Part shown: piece by piece, positions 6,441 to 15,272 of the stretch | Position numbering within the stretch: the stretch's first letter is position 1 | How the letters are laid out: each line of letters opens with the position of its first letter | Origin: Chryseobacterium sp. JAH | GTDB lineage: Bacteria > Bacteroidota > Bacteroidia > Flavobacteriales > Weeksellaceae | Assembly (NCBI RefSeq): GCF_001507335.1 | Contig: NZ_LMAH01000003.1 | Coordinates: 62,001-126,000 of the forward strand | Reading direction: 5' to 3' | Length of the DNA: 64,000 bases | Notes under the pieces: generated by a model | Told to the model about the DNA's origin: nothing | Database searches by the model: none | Seen by the model: the letters and a program-made list of their open reading frames with translations, nothing else | Position numbers and translations under genes: made by a program

Positions 6441-8393
6441 TTAAAACTTCATTCTCTGAATTCTCACCGCATTCAAAATTGCTAATAAAGCCACTCCGAC
6501 ATCAGCAAAAACAGCCTCCCACATTGTTGCAATTCCGCCAGCACCCAGAATCAAAACAATTCCTTTTACTACAAATGCCAGGATAATATTCTGCCATACA
6601 ATTTTCTTAGTCTGCTTTCCGATATTGATTGCCATTGGAATTTTACTTGGCTTATCATCCTGAATAACAACATCTGCCGTTTCTATCGTAGCATCGCTTC
6701 CTAATCCACCCATTGCAATCCCTACATCGCTTAAAGCTACAACAGGAGCGTCATTGACCCCATCGCCTACGAAAGCAACACTTTCATGATTAGCGATCAG
6801 TTCTTTTACCATATTCACTTTGTCTTCGGGCAACAAATCTCCAAAAGCATTTGCGATTCCCAGCTGATCTGCTACAAACTTCACAACGGAAGTCTTATCA
6901 CCGCTCAGCATGGTGGTTTTTACACCTAAAGATTTTAATTTTTTAATGGTAAACTGCGCATCAGATTTAATAGTGTCAGCAATGGTAAAATACCCTACGA
7001 ATTTTTGGTCGTAAGCAACGGCGATTAAAGTGTAGACAATGTTTTCAATATTTAAATCAAATGAAATATTGAACTGCTTCATGAGTTTTAAATTTCCAAC
7101 TAAAATTTCCTTGCCATTGATGCCTGCTTTCAAACCTTGGCCTGCAATTTCTTCTACGTTTTCTAATGTAATAGAATGGTCAACTTCGCCCACAAACTCA
7201 TGAATTGCCGTTGCAACCGGATGCGTACTCTGACTTTCTAAAGCATTGACGAGTTTTAAAATTTCTTCTTTATTAAATTCTTTATCAAAATAAAATTCCT
7301 GAACTTTAAAAACCCCTTCAGTCATCGTTCCGGTCTTATCCATTACCACATTCTGAATATTGGCTAAAACATCAAGAAAATTACTTCCTTTAATTAAAAT
7401 TCCATTTCTGCTTCCTGCTCCGATTCCACCGAAATATCCTAACGGAATGGAAATTACCAACGCACATGGGCAGGAAATTACCAGAAAAACCAATGCTTTA
7501 TATAACCATGTTTTAAATTGATAATCATTTACAAACAAATATGGAAGAAAAGTAATTCCGATTGCCAGAAAAACTACTATCGGTGTATAAATTTTCGCAA
7601 ACTTCCTGATAAATAATTCAGTTGGAGCTTTCTGAGAAGTCGCATTCTGAACGAGTTCTAAAATTTTACTCAGTTTGCTATCTTTAAACGCTGCCGTCAC
7701 TTTAATTTGACTGACCTTATTTAGATTGATCATTCCTGCCAAAACTATCTCTCCTTTTATTTTTGTATCGGGTTGACTTTCTCCGGTAAGCGCCGAAGTA
7801 TTAAATGAACCTTTTTCAGAAATCAATTCGCCATCCAATCCTAATTTTTCGCCCGATTTTAACTGAATGATCTCCCCAACATTTACAGTTTCGGATTTTA
7901 CAACCTGAGGTATTCCGTCTTTTAAAATAGTAACTTCATCAGGACGCTGATCAAGAAGTGACTTAATATTGCTCTTTGCTGTTGTTACTGCCATTGCCTG
8001 AAAAACTTCTCCAACAGAATAGAAAAGCATCACGGCAACTCCTTCGGGATATTCTCCGATTGCGAAGGCACCGACGGTGGCAATTCCCATCAGGAAAAAC
8101 TCAGAAAAGACATCGCCATTAACAATGCTTTCGTAGGCTTCTTTTAAAACGGGAATTCCAACAGGCAGATAAGCGATCAGATACCAAAGAAGGCGAATCC
8201 AGCCATTGAACCAATTGCTTTCAATAAAATGATCAAAGGCAATTCCATTTAATAATAAAGACAACGAAATGATGGCCGGAAGAAACATCTGGAAAACCGT
8301 TTGATCTGCTGCATTATGAGAATGATCATGGTCGTGATCGTGACCTTCGTGATTGTGCTGTTCTTTTGGTTTTGTACTGCAACATTCTTCCAT
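6441..8393 (-). CDS. Heavy-metal P1B-type ATPase, probably Zn/Cd/Co exporter
   Basis: A 650-residue P1B-type ATPase that pumps metal across the inner membrane. Visible motifs are TGES (203-206), the membrane CPC metal site (308-310, VISCPCALVIS), the phosphorylation motif DKTGT (352-356), HP (391-392), GDGVNDAP (543-550) and a C-terminal ADVGVA with D631, the pattern of Zn/Cd/Co pumps rather than copper pumps. The N-terminus lacks the usual ferredoxin-like HMA domain. Instead it has a Cys pair (C4, C5) and a His/Asp-rich stretch (about residues 13-26) that could bind zinc. It lies 44 nt downstream of the Fur-family gene and has its own -7 box and an operator-like palindrome. Confidence 0.92.
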   Translation of the reverse strand: MEECCSTKPKEQHNHEGHDHDHDHSHNAADQTVFQMFLPAIISLSLLLNGIAFDHFIESNWFNGWIRLLWYLIAYLPVGIPVLKEAYESIVNGDVFSEFFLMGIATVGAFAIGEYPEGVAVMLFYSVGEVFQAMAVTTAKSNIKSLLDQRPDEVTILKDGIPQVVKSETVNVGEIIQLKSGEKLGLDGELISEKGSFNTSALTGESQPDTKIKGEIVLAGMINLNKVSQIKVTAAFKDSKLSKILELVQNATSQKAPTELFIRKFAKIYTPIVVFLAIGITFLPYLFVNDYQFKTWLYKALVFLVISCPCALVISIPLGYFGGIGAGSRNGILIKGSNFLDVLANIQNVVMDKTGTMTEGVFKVQEFYFDKEFNKEEILKLVNALESQSTHPVATAIHEFVGEVDHSITLENVEEIAGQGLKAGINGKEILVGNLKLMKQFNISFDLNIENIVYTLIAVAYDQKFVGYFTIADTIKSDAQFTIKKLKSLGVKTTMLSGDKTSVVKFVADQLGIANAFGDLLPEDKVNMVKELIANHESVAFVGDGVNDAPVVALSDVGIAMGGLGSDATIETADVVIQDDKPSKIPMAINIGKQTKKIVWQNIILAFVVKGIVLILGAGGIATMWEAVFADVGVALLAILNAVRIQRMKF

Positions 8394-8409
8394 AACAATT
8401 AATTTTAAA

Positions 8410-8417
8410 CAAATTTA
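8410..8417 (-). promoter_or_regulatory. -7 promoter element (TAAATTTG) for the P-type ATPase
   Basis: CAAATTTA on the + strand is TAAATTTG on the minus strand, 16 nt upstream of the ATPase start at 8393. Transcription would start near 8403. The operator-like palindrome at 8431-8445 covers the region just upstream, where RNA polymerase contacts the -33 element. Confidence 0.55.
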
Positions 8418-8430
8418 GCCTTATAGATCA

Positions 8431-8445
8431 TGCAATACTATTGCA
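8431..8445. promoter_or_regulatory. Fur-family-type operator, perfect 7-1-7 palindrome TGCAATA-C-TATTGCA
   Basis: A perfect inverted repeat with the 7-1-7 geometry used by Fur-family repressors. It overlaps the stop codon of the Fur-family gene and sits 13 nt upstream of the ATPase -7 box. Binding here would block the ATPase promoter. That the neighbouring regulator is the one that binds is inferred from position and geometry. Confidence 0.6.
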
Positions 8446-8857
8446 AACTTTCTAAACACTTTTCACAAATACCTTTTGCGAAAAGTCTTACTTCATCAAT
8501 CCTGAAATTGCTCTGAATATTTTCCGGAATCGTAATATCTTCTTTGCAAGTAGTTTCTTTACAGAGTTTACAGTAGAAATGAAGATGCCGGTCTTTGTGT
8601 GTTTTCTCATCACAGTCATCATGGCAAAGCTTGTATTTTGTTGTGGCATTTTCCCGAATTCCGTGAACGATTCCTTTTTCTTCGAAAGTTTTTAATGTTC
8701 GGTAAATTGTGGTTCGGTCGGCTTTATCAAAATGATTTTCAATTTCAGATAACGAAAGTGCCGCATTTTGAGAGCTTAGAAAATCATACACCAAAATCCT
8801 CATGCTTGTGGGTTTTGTATTTTTATCGATCAGTTTGTTTTCGATTTCTTCTTTCAT
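8438..8857 (-). CDS. Fur-family metal-responsive transcriptional regulator
   Basis: A 139-residue regulator. The N-terminal winged helix (about residues 15-85) includes TSMRILVYDFL and DRTTIYRTLKTFEEKGIVH, the family's recognition-helix region. The C-terminal dimerisation domain has the metal signature HLHFYCKLCKETTC and a second pair, GICEKC, forming the structural zinc site. It is the first gene of a probable two-gene unit with the Zn/Cd/Co-type ATPase, which points to zinc sensing. Because the target is an exporter, derepression would be expected at high metal, unlike a classical Zur repressor of uptake genes, so the direction of control needs care. Confidence 0.9.
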   Translation of the reverse strand: MKEEIENKLIDKNTKPTSMRILVYDFLSSQNAALSLSEIENHFDKADRTTIYRTLKTFEEKGIVHGIRENATTKYKLCHDDCDEKTHKDRHLHFYCKLCKETTCKEDITIPENIQSNFRIDEVRLFAKGICEKCLESLQ

Positions 8858-8954
8858 GATAAAATCAAATAAGATTTAAAATTATAAGTTAGTGAAAAAC
8901 CTTCAGACTTCACATTTTTAAGCTTAAAACAAAAAGAATTCTTACTTTTATACT

Positions 8955-9362
8955 ATGAAAGTTTTAATCATCAACGGTCCGAATCTAAATCTTCTAGGTA
9001 CAAGAGAACCTGAAATCTATGGAACCATTTCCATGGAATCTTATTTAGAAAACTTAAAGTCTGACTTTACTTCTCACGAGCTGAATTATTATCAGTCAAA
9101 CATTGAAGGTGAATTGATTAACAGACTTCAGGAAGATAATTTTGATGCGGTTGTGATTAATCCGGGAGCTTTCACTCATTATTCTTATGCGATTGCAGAT
9201 TGCTTAAAAAATATTCAGAAGCCTAAAGTGGAAGTTCATATCAGCAATATTTACAAAAGAGAAGAATTTCGTCAGAAGTCTGTAACCGCTGCCTGTACTG
9301 ATGCTGTTTTGTCAGGTTTTGGAATGGAAGGTTATCGGCTAGCGATTTTGAGTTTAAAATAG
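8955..9362 (+). CDS. aroQ: 3-dehydroquinate dehydratase, type II
   Basis: A 135-residue cytosolic enzyme that dehydrates 3-dehydroquinate to 3-dehydroshikimate in the shikimate pathway. The type II signature is clear: INGPNLNLLGTREPEIYG with R17 and catalytic Y22, the NPGAFTHYSYA motif with H75, and VEVHISNI with H95. Length is typical for the flavodoxin-like type II class, and the protein is unrelated to the type I aldolase. It is divergent from the Fur-family gene, with a 97-nt spacer. A second gene follows after 25 nt. Confidence 0.96.
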   Translation: MKVLIINGPNLNLLGTREPEIYGTISMESYLENLKSDFTSHELNYYQSNIEGELINRLQEDNFDAVVINPGAFTHYSYAIADCLKNIQKPKVEVHISNIYKREEFRQKSVTAACTDAVLSGFGMEGYRLAILSLK

Positions 9363-9387
9363 CTTTTTCTACTACTAAAATATCTAA

Positions 9388-9861
9388 TTGAAAAAAAATA
9401 TTTTCAAATATATTTTTATCAAAGTGATTATTCTTGGAATCATCATACCCTACATTGACTACTTTGTTGTAATTCAAATGTTCTTCTTACTAATCCCTTT
9501 CGCAGGCATATCGTTATGCTCTTTTGTGCTTTTTATTTTTAATTTCATAAAATATAAAAAGGCGGTGTTTAATCTTACATCCACAAAAATTATCACTTTA
9601 CTTCCTCTTTTTCTATTAATGCAGACGATTTCGACTTTTATTGTTGATAAGGTTCAGAAGTTCAGGTCAGAGCAAATTATTTTTAGTCTTGAAAATAATA
9701 AAAAATCTTATCCGAATGAATTGTCTACAGCTTATGGAATAAAATATAACAGATTCAAAGATTCAAATAACTTTAATCTTGAATATGAAAGAGGTTTTTT
9801 TGTACGAGAAGTGTATGACAGTCAAAAAAAATCTTGGGAAAGCTATGGATGGAATGACTAA
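9388..9861 (+). CDS. Membrane protein of unknown function
   Basis: 157 residues with about three hydrophobic segments (roughly 6-26, 28-52 and 64-84) and a soluble C-terminal tail with several aromatic and charged residues (GFFVREVYDSQKKSWESYGWND). I do not recognise a family. The TTG at 9388 is chosen because it allows the complete first membrane segment after a Lys-rich start (MKKNIFKYIFIK); the first ATG would begin in the second segment. It lies 25 nt after aroQ and is probably cotranscribed. The start codon is the main uncertainty. Confidence 0.6.
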   Translation: MKKNIFKYIFIKVIILGIIIPYIDYFVVIQMFFLLIPFAGISLCSFVLFIFNFIKYKKAVFNLTSTKIITLLPLFLLMQTISTFIVDKVQKFRSEQIIFSLENNKKSYPNELSTAYGIKYNRFKDSNNFNLEYERGFFVREVYDSQKKSWESYGWND

Positions 9862-9871
9862 AATTTTAATA

Positions 9872-9902
9872 AAATAAAAAAGCCTCATCAATCGATGAGG
9901 CT
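9872..9902 (-). terminator. Intrinsic terminator downstream of pckA
   Basis: AGCCTCATC/GATGAGGCT (9881-9889/9894-9902) with a 4-nt loop. On the minus strand the hairpin is followed by a T-rich run, so it ends the pckA transcript; it may also slow transcripts arriving from the + strand. Confidence 0.88.
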
Positions 9903-9913
9903 CTTCACTATTT

Positions 9914-11530
9914 CTAAATGGTCTGTTCCTGCAATTGAGGACCAGAGGCAATCAGCTCTTTGGCTTCGTCATTACCGCAGTACTGCTCGAAGTTTTTGAT
10001 ATATTTTGCAGCAAGATCTTTTGCTTTTTCTTCCCATTCTGCTACGTCATTGTAAGTATCTCTTGGGTCTAAAATACCTTCAGAAACATTCGGCAATGAA
10101 GTTGGAATTTCCAGATTCATTACTGGAATAGTTGTCTTTTCAGCATTTTCTATTGATCCATCGATGATAGAGTCAATAATTGCTCTCGTATCTTTTAAAG
10201 AAATTCTTTTACCTGTACCGTTCCATCCAGTGTTTACTAAATAAGCTTTTGCACCATGTTCTTTCATTTTTCCAATCAATGTTTTAGAATACATGGTTGG
10301 ATGCAATGTTAAAAATGCTTCACCAAATGCAGGAGAGAACGATGGTTCAGGTTCTGTGATTCCTCTTTCCGTTCCTGCTAATTTTGAAGTATAACCACAA
10401 AGGAAATGGTATTGAGCCTGGTTTTCATCTAAAATAGAAACCGGAGGCAAAACTCCGAAAGCATCCGCCGAAAGATAAACAATCTTGCTTGCATGACCTG
10501 CTTTAGAAGGTAAAACGATTTTATTAATATGATAAATCGGGTAAGAAACTCTCGTATTTTCTGTGATTGAACCGTCTTTGTAATCAGCAATTCCGTCATT
10601 CACCACAACGTTTTCCAGAAGTGCATCTCTTTTAATGGCTCTGAAAATATCCGGTTCTTTTTCTGCTGACAAATCGATTACTTTAGCATAACATCCGCCC
10701 TCATAGTTGAAAACTCCATTGTTATCCCAACCGTGCTCGTCGTCACCTATTAAATATCTTTTAGGATCTGCAGACAAAGTTGTTTTTCCTGTTCCTGAAA
10801 GTCCAAAGAATAACGCTACATCTCCTTCTTCACCAACGTTTGCAGAACAGTGCATCGATGCCATCCCTTTCAGTGGAAGGTAATAATTCATCATGGCAAA
10901 CATTCCTTTCTTCATTTCCCCACCGTACCATGTACCACCAATGATCTGTAATTTCTCGGTAAGATTGAACATTACGAAGTTTTCGGAATTTAATTCCTGC
11001 TCCTCCCAATTTGGGTTGGTCGTTTTCGAACCATTGATTACTGTAAAATCAGGTTCTCCGTAGTTTTCTAAATCGTAATGAGAGGGACGGATGAACATAT
11101 TCGTAACAAAGTGCGCCTGCCACGCTACTTCAACAATAAATCTTACCTTAAGTCTTGTATCTTCATTGGTACCGCAAAATGTATCGACAACATAGATTTT
11201 TTTGGCACCGGAAAGTTGATTTAAAACTAAATCTTTACAAGATTCGAAAATTTCGGGAGTTGTAGGAAGGTTTACTTTGCCATCCCAGAAAATAGTATCT
11301 TTCGTAACATCATCCTGAACAATATATCTGTCTTTAGGTGAGCGGCCAGTGAAAATTCCTGTCTGCACAGATACTGCACCGGATTCTGTAAGTTCAGCTT
11401 TTTCAAATCCCTGATTTTCAGGTGACATTTCCGCTTGATATAACTCTTCATAGGAAGGATTATAAGTTAATTCATACTCTCCTTTAATCCCTAATTTTTG
11501 TAAATCCTGGATGATTCTAGCGTTTTTCAT
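9914..11530 (-). CDS. pckA: Phosphoenolpyruvate carboxykinase (ATP)
   Basis: A 538-residue ATP-type PEPCK, the usual family length, which interconverts oxaloacetate and phosphoenolpyruvate with ATP at the entry to gluconeogenesis. Motifs seen are [11 protein letters not shown] near residue 61 (substrate-binding Arg), the kinase-1 P-loop GLSGTGKT (243-250), the metal-binding [12 protein letters not shown] motif (about 261-272) and [10 protein letters not shown] towards the C-terminus. It stands alone, with a 130-nt upstream region containing no clear -7 box and a strong terminator downstream. Confidence 0.97.
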   Translation of the reverse strand: MKNARIIQDLQKLGIKGEYELTYNPSYEELYQAEMSPENQGFEKAELTESGAVSVQTGIFTGRSPKDRYIVQDDVTKDTIFWDGKVNLPTTPEIFESCKDLVLNQLSGAKKIYVVDTFCGTNEDTRLKVRFIVEVAWQAHFVTNMFIRPSHYDLENYGEPDFTVINGSKTTNPNWEEQELNSENFVMFNLTEKLQIIGGTWYGGEMKKGMFAMMNYYLPLKGMASMHCSANVGEEGDVALFFGLSGTGKTTLSADPKRYLIGDDEHGWDNNGVFNYEGGCYAKVIDLSAEKEPDIFRAIKRDALLENVVVNDGIADYKDGSITENTRVSYPIYHINKIVLPSKAGHASKIVYLSADAFGVLPPVSILDENQAQYHFLCGYTSKLAGTERGITEPEPSFSPAFGEAFLTLHPTMYSKTLIGKMKEHGAKAYLVNTGWNGTGKRISLKDTRAIIDSIIDGSIENAEKTTIPVMNLEIPTSLPNVSEGILDPRDTYNDVAEWEEKAKDLAAKYIKNFEQYCGNDEAKELIASGPQLQEQTI

Positions 11531-11660
11531 TTTACTTATATTTTCTTTTTACTTTTTTGTTCGTTCAGCAATTCATATTAACTAATTGTTAAACTTCGAT
11601 AAATATAAACATATAAGCGAAAATGACAAATAAAAAACAGGTCTTCTAACCAACTGATTA

Positions 11661-12563
11661 TTAATCAATTAAATCACTCCACTCAAAAACAGTAGTAAAA
11701 CCTTTTCCCCAAAAATAGTCCTCAAAGCCTTCAAATTTGGCACTCATTACAAAATCACCGCCCCAAGCGCCCAAACTTTTGACAAATTTTGCACAATCTG
11801 CAAAAAAAACTGATTTAACTGTCGGAATTTCAATAAAATCAGAAATACGTTGCTCATGAATCATCATTAAGTCAGAAAAATTATCTAATTCGTCACACAA
11901 TAAAATATTTCTTGTGAGATCAGAAAATTCGTCGACCAAATTTTGAGACTTTGTTTTAGACTTATAAAGATTGATTCCTTCCCGACTATCCTGTTTTTTG
12001 TTTAAGTGGATGAAAATCAGCTCATTCTTAAATTTCGGATTAAAATCGACCTTTTCAAAATGTATCTGAGGTTTGTTCTGGTAAAGGACAGCTGACTTAG
12101 CATGTGCAACAGCAATATCATAGCCACTTCCGCCTAAACTGACAGAATTTAAATGAAACGGATCAATCTCAGACCATTCTGCAAGATTGTTCATTAAGGT
12201 AGAGCTGCTTCCAAGGCCGTAATCGGCAGGAAACTGAAGATTTGTTTTTAAATAATAAGAATCTGTACTTTTAAATTTAATTTCAGAAAGACTCTGAACA
12301 TTTTTGAGAGTTTTAAGAATAAACTCTGCGCTTGAAGTAATGTTGGTTTCAAGAATTCGCCAATGTTTATAATCAATGACCACTTTTAACCATAATTTGT
12401 TTTGATGATAGGCTTCCCAGAAAATTAGAGATTTTCCGTCATGCTTTTCTTCAAAAAAAAACTCTTGTCCTAGCTTGGTGGGTACCGCTAAGACAAGAGC
12501 TCCATCTACAGCGAAATATTCTGAAGTCAGCATCAGCTTTCCCGGTGAATAAATTTCGCCCAT
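11661..12563 (-). CDS. GYDIA-type GHMP kinase
   Basis: A 300-residue small-molecule kinase of the GHMP superfamily. The ATP-binding motif is PADYGLGSSSTL (GLGSSST at 116-122), and the subgroup's name motif is at GSGYDIA (145-151). GYDIA proteins occur in Flavobacteriia and are thought to act with mevalonate-pathway enzymes; the substrate here cannot be read from sequence. It starts 11 nt after fabD on the same strand and is probably in its operon, which loosely links it to acyl or isoprenoid precursor metabolism. Confidence 0.82.
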   Translation of the reverse strand: MGEIYSPGKLMLTSEYFAVDGALVLAVPTKLGQEFFFEEKHDGKSLIFWEAYHQNKLWLKVVIDYKHWRILETNITSSAEFILKTLKNVQSLSEIKFKSTDSYYLKTNLQFPADYGLGSSSTLMNNLAEWSEIDPFHLNSVSLGGSGYDIAVAHAKSAVLYQNKPQIHFEKVDFNPKFKNELIFIHLNKKQDSREGINLYKSKTKSQNLVDEFSDLTRNILLCDELDNFSDLMMIHEQRISDFIEIPTVKSVFFADCAKFVKSLGAWGGDFVMSAKFEGFEDYFWGKGFTTVFEWSDLID

Positions 12564-12574
12564 TTTTATTTAAT

Positions 12575-13450
12575 TTAAATTGCGGAAGCCGATGTAACTT
12601 CGCTGTCAATTTTTTTAATTAATCCTTGTAAAGTCTTTCCAGGTCCTACTTCAATAAAGTTCGTAGCACCATCTTTGATCATATTCTGTACAGACTGTGT
12701 CCATTTTACAGGACCTGTTAACTGAGCAATAAGATTTGCTTTAATCTGATCTGGATCTGTAACGGCAGTTGTTGTAATATTCTGATAAACAGGAATCGTC
12801 GCTTTTCTGAATTTAGTATTTTCAATCGCAGCCGCCAATCTCTCCTGTGCAGGCTGCATCAGTGGTGAATGGAAAGCTCCGTTTACAGGCAATAATAGTG
12901 CTCTTTTTGCTCCTGCTTCTTTTAATTTAGCACAAGCTTCTTCAACAGCTACAGTTTCACCTGAAATCACCAACTGCCCAGGGCAATTGTAATTTGCAGG
13001 AACCACTACTCCGCTGATTGATGCGCAAATTTCTTCAACTTTAGCATCATCCAATCCTAAGATTGCTGCCATAGAGCTTGGATTGGCATCGCAGGCTGCC
13101 TGCATAGCTTTCGCTCTTTCAGAAACCAGTTTTAGGCCGTCGTCAAAAGATAAAACTCCATTCGCAACCAAAGCCGAAAATTCTCCTAAAGAATGTCCTG
13201 CAACCATCTCGGCTCCAAGACCGTTTACCGCCTTCAAAGCAGCAACCGAATGAATGAATATGGAAGGTTGGGTAACCTCCGTTTTTTTCAGATCCTCATC
13301 TGCACCATTAAACATAATGGACAAGATGTCGAATCCTAAAATTTCATTAGCAGATTCCATCAGGTCTTTAATGTCTTTACGGGAATCATATAACTCTTTT
13401 CCCATCCCTACAAACTGTGAACCCTGCCCAGGAAATACAAGTGCTTTCAT
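12575..13450 (-). CDS. fabD: Malonyl-CoA:ACP transacylase
   Basis: A 291-residue enzyme that moves malonyl from CoA to acyl carrier protein, the committed charging step of type II fatty acid synthesis in the cytosol. It begins MKALVFPGQGSQFVGMG and has the nucleophile S87 in GHSLGEFSAL and the catalytic H194 in VNGAFHSPLM. Length and motifs are standard. A TATATTTG -7 box lies 23 nt upstream. It is followed by the GHMP kinase after 11 nt. Confidence 0.96.
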   Translation of the reverse strand: MKALVFPGQGSQFVGMGKELYDSRKDIKDLMESANEILGFDILSIMFNGADEDLKKTEVTQPSIFIHSVAALKAVNGLGAEMVAGHSLGEFSALVANGVLSFDDGLKLVSERAKAMQAACDANPSSMAAILGLDDAKVEEICASISGVVVPANYNCPGQLVISGETVAVEEACAKLKEAGAKRALLLPVNGAFHSPLMQPAQERLAAAIENTKFRKATIPVYQNITTTAVTDPDQIKANLIAQLTGPVKWTQSVQNMIKDGATNFIEVGPGKTLQGLIKKIDSEVTSASAI

Positions 13451-13472
13451 TTATTGATTTAAAAAATTAATA

Positions 13473-13480
13473 CAAATATA
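13473..13480 (-). promoter_or_regulatory. -7 promoter element (TATATTTG) for fabD
   Basis: CAAATATA on the + strand is TATATTTG on the minus strand, 23 nt from the fabD start. It suggests that fabD and the GHMP kinase form a separate unit from the LysM gene upstream. No clear -33 element. Confidence 0.45.
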
Positions 13481-13510
13481 TACTTTTAAAAGCTGAACTA
13501 CTTTCAGCTT

Positions 13511-15235
13511 CTACGGAGTTAATCTTACTACTCTTAAGCCGGTATTGACGTAAGCACCGTTTGCTTTAGACTTTACAAATTCGAATTTTGTAGCAAGCTG
13601 AGTCTGCACTTTATTCATTTGTTTAAAGATTTCTCCTTTTTTATTTTCTCTTGTCAACATATCATTCATCACATCAAAACCAATCACGGCATATTTCCCC
13701 GGAGCTTTGCAGTATTTGGCTTTATAAGCTGCTAATATTTCTTTTTCAAAACTTCCTTCGGTATTGATCGTTCTATCCATCAGATAGACCAAACTTGCCT
13801 GGCTCAATTCATCTACTTTCTTTTCAAAACTTGGGACAGAATATAAACTGAATGCTTTCATTCCCTGAACTTCTTTTGAAAGCGCAATTATTCTGCTTGA
13901 GAAAGCTTCTCCCACAGAATCATTATCACTCGCCAAAATCGCTATCACCGGTGCAGACTGACCTGTCATCATATTTTTATCCAACTGAATGTCTGCAGCA
14001 GAATTGACAACAACGATATTAGCGTTTTTGACAGCTTTTCCAAGATTAGATTTAATATAGTCTGCATTTTCCTTTTTAGTATCTGCAACAATATAAATTT
14101 TCTGGTCAGAATATACAGTTTCTACTTCTTCAACGATTTTATCTGAATACGCTTGATCATTGGTTTCAACAATAATCAAATTGCTGTAGTTGTAGAGCTC
14201 TGCAGAATTTGCAAAAGGGGCAACTACAGGTATTTTCTGAGTTTTTGTGAAATCAAGCAAATCGATCACATTCGATTTGAAGAATGGTCCAACAATCAGA
14301 TCCGTATTATTTGGATTAATCTGCGTTAGTGAACTTTTAAAAGAAGCTTCATTACCAGAATCAACAATTTTGATATCCAATTTCTGTCCACTGGAGGCAT
14401 TCCTTTGGATAGCTAATTTTGCTCCGGTAAGAAAATCCATTGCCATTGCTCTGTATTGCGTTTCATTGGTGCTGTACCCGAAAGGAAGCATTAAAACCAC
14501 ACTCAAGGCATCACCATTTTTCTTCGTATATGCTGCGTCTAATTTCTTTATTTTAAGAATCATTCCGGTTTTCAAACCTTTTGCCAAATCAGGATTTAAA
14601 GCAATTAGTTCGTCGATGGTAACTCCAAATTTATTAACGATTGAAAAAACGGTATCACCCTGCTCGACCGTATAGGTTGCATACTCATCCTGATTTGAAG
14701 ATGTATGAACCATTGTAGATTTTTCGTTCCCAGAATCTATTTTGGTTTTTGTATTCTTTGGCTGTACCGCTTCTACAGGAACTTCTACAGATTTTGTTGT
14801 CACAACAGCAGCCTGAGTACCTCCATATTTTTTAATACTTTGAAGAGGCAAGGTAATCTCATCACCAATTTTCATGTGAGAATCCAAATCAGGATTCAAT
14901 TTTCTTAAATCTGTCTCAGAGATTTTGTATTGTTTTGTAATACCGTAAATGGTTTGTTTCGGCTGAAGGTAGATTTTTCCTGTTTGCGATGATGGAGCAG
15001 ATGGAGAACTTATCTTTGAAACCCCAGAATTTCCGGCTTTCACATGAAGAACATCTCCAATTGCGAGTTTTCCATCTTTTACTTTTGGATTAAGTTTAAG
15101 CAACTCATCAATAGTAATTCCATATTTCTTTGAAATATTGTACGGATTATCACCTTTTACAACCGTGTGTGTTTTCTGAGCAGAAACGCTCAAAACCAGA
15201 CATAAACCAGACAGTAAAAAAAACCTCTTAATCAT
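13511..15235 (-). CDS. LysM-domain protein fused to a periplasmic-binding-protein-like domain
   Basis: 575 residues: signal peptide (about 1-19), three LysM peptidoglycan-binding modules (about 22-66, 88-131 and 185-231, each with a VxxGDTxxxI- or NP-type core), then a PBP1-like ligand-binding domain (about 244-575). LysM modules would hold it on the cell wall in the periplasm; the PBP1 domain resembles amino-acid receptors or LpoA-type regulators of cell-wall synthesis. I use the ATG at 15233-15235, which starts right at the signal peptide; the ATG at 15286 lies within bshC and adds an unlikely leader. It begins 37 nt after bshC. The ligand is unknown. Confidence 0.85.
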   Translation of the reverse strand: MIKRFFLLSGLCLVLSVSAQKTHTVVKGDNPYNISKKYGITIDELLKLNPKVKDGKLAIGDVLHVKAGNSGVSKISSPSAPSSQTGKIYLQPKQTIYGITKQYKISETDLRKLNPDLDSHMKIGDEITLPLQSIKKYGGTQAAVVTTKSVEVPVEAVQPKNTKTKIDSGNEKSTMVHTSSNQDEYATYTVEQGDTVFSIVNKFGVTIDELIALNPDLAKGLKTGMILKIKKLDAAYTKKNGDALSVVLMLPFGYSTNETQYRAMAMDFLTGAKLAIQRNASSGQKLDIKIVDSGNEASFKSSLTQINPNNTDLIVGPFFKSNVIDLLDFTKTQKIPVVAPFANSAELYNYSNLIIVETNDQAYSDKIVEEVETVYSDQKIYIVADTKKENADYIKSNLGKAVKNANIVVVNSAADIQLDKNMMTGQSAPVIAILASDNDSVGEAFSSRIIALSKEVQGMKAFSLYSVPSFEKKVDELSQASLVYLMDRTINTEGSFEKEILAAYKAKYCKAPGKYAVIGFDVMNDMLTRENKKGEIFKQMNKVQTQLATKFEFVKSKANGAYVNTGLRVVRLTP

Positions 15236-15272
15236 TTTCGATATTATAATGTACAAAAATACTTCTTTAAAA

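Noticed and set aside
11655..11667. Palindrome TGATTA-T-TAATCA at the end of the GHMP kinase gene
   Set aside because: It overlaps the stop codon at the 3' end and is not near a promoter; short AT palindromes are common in this DNA.
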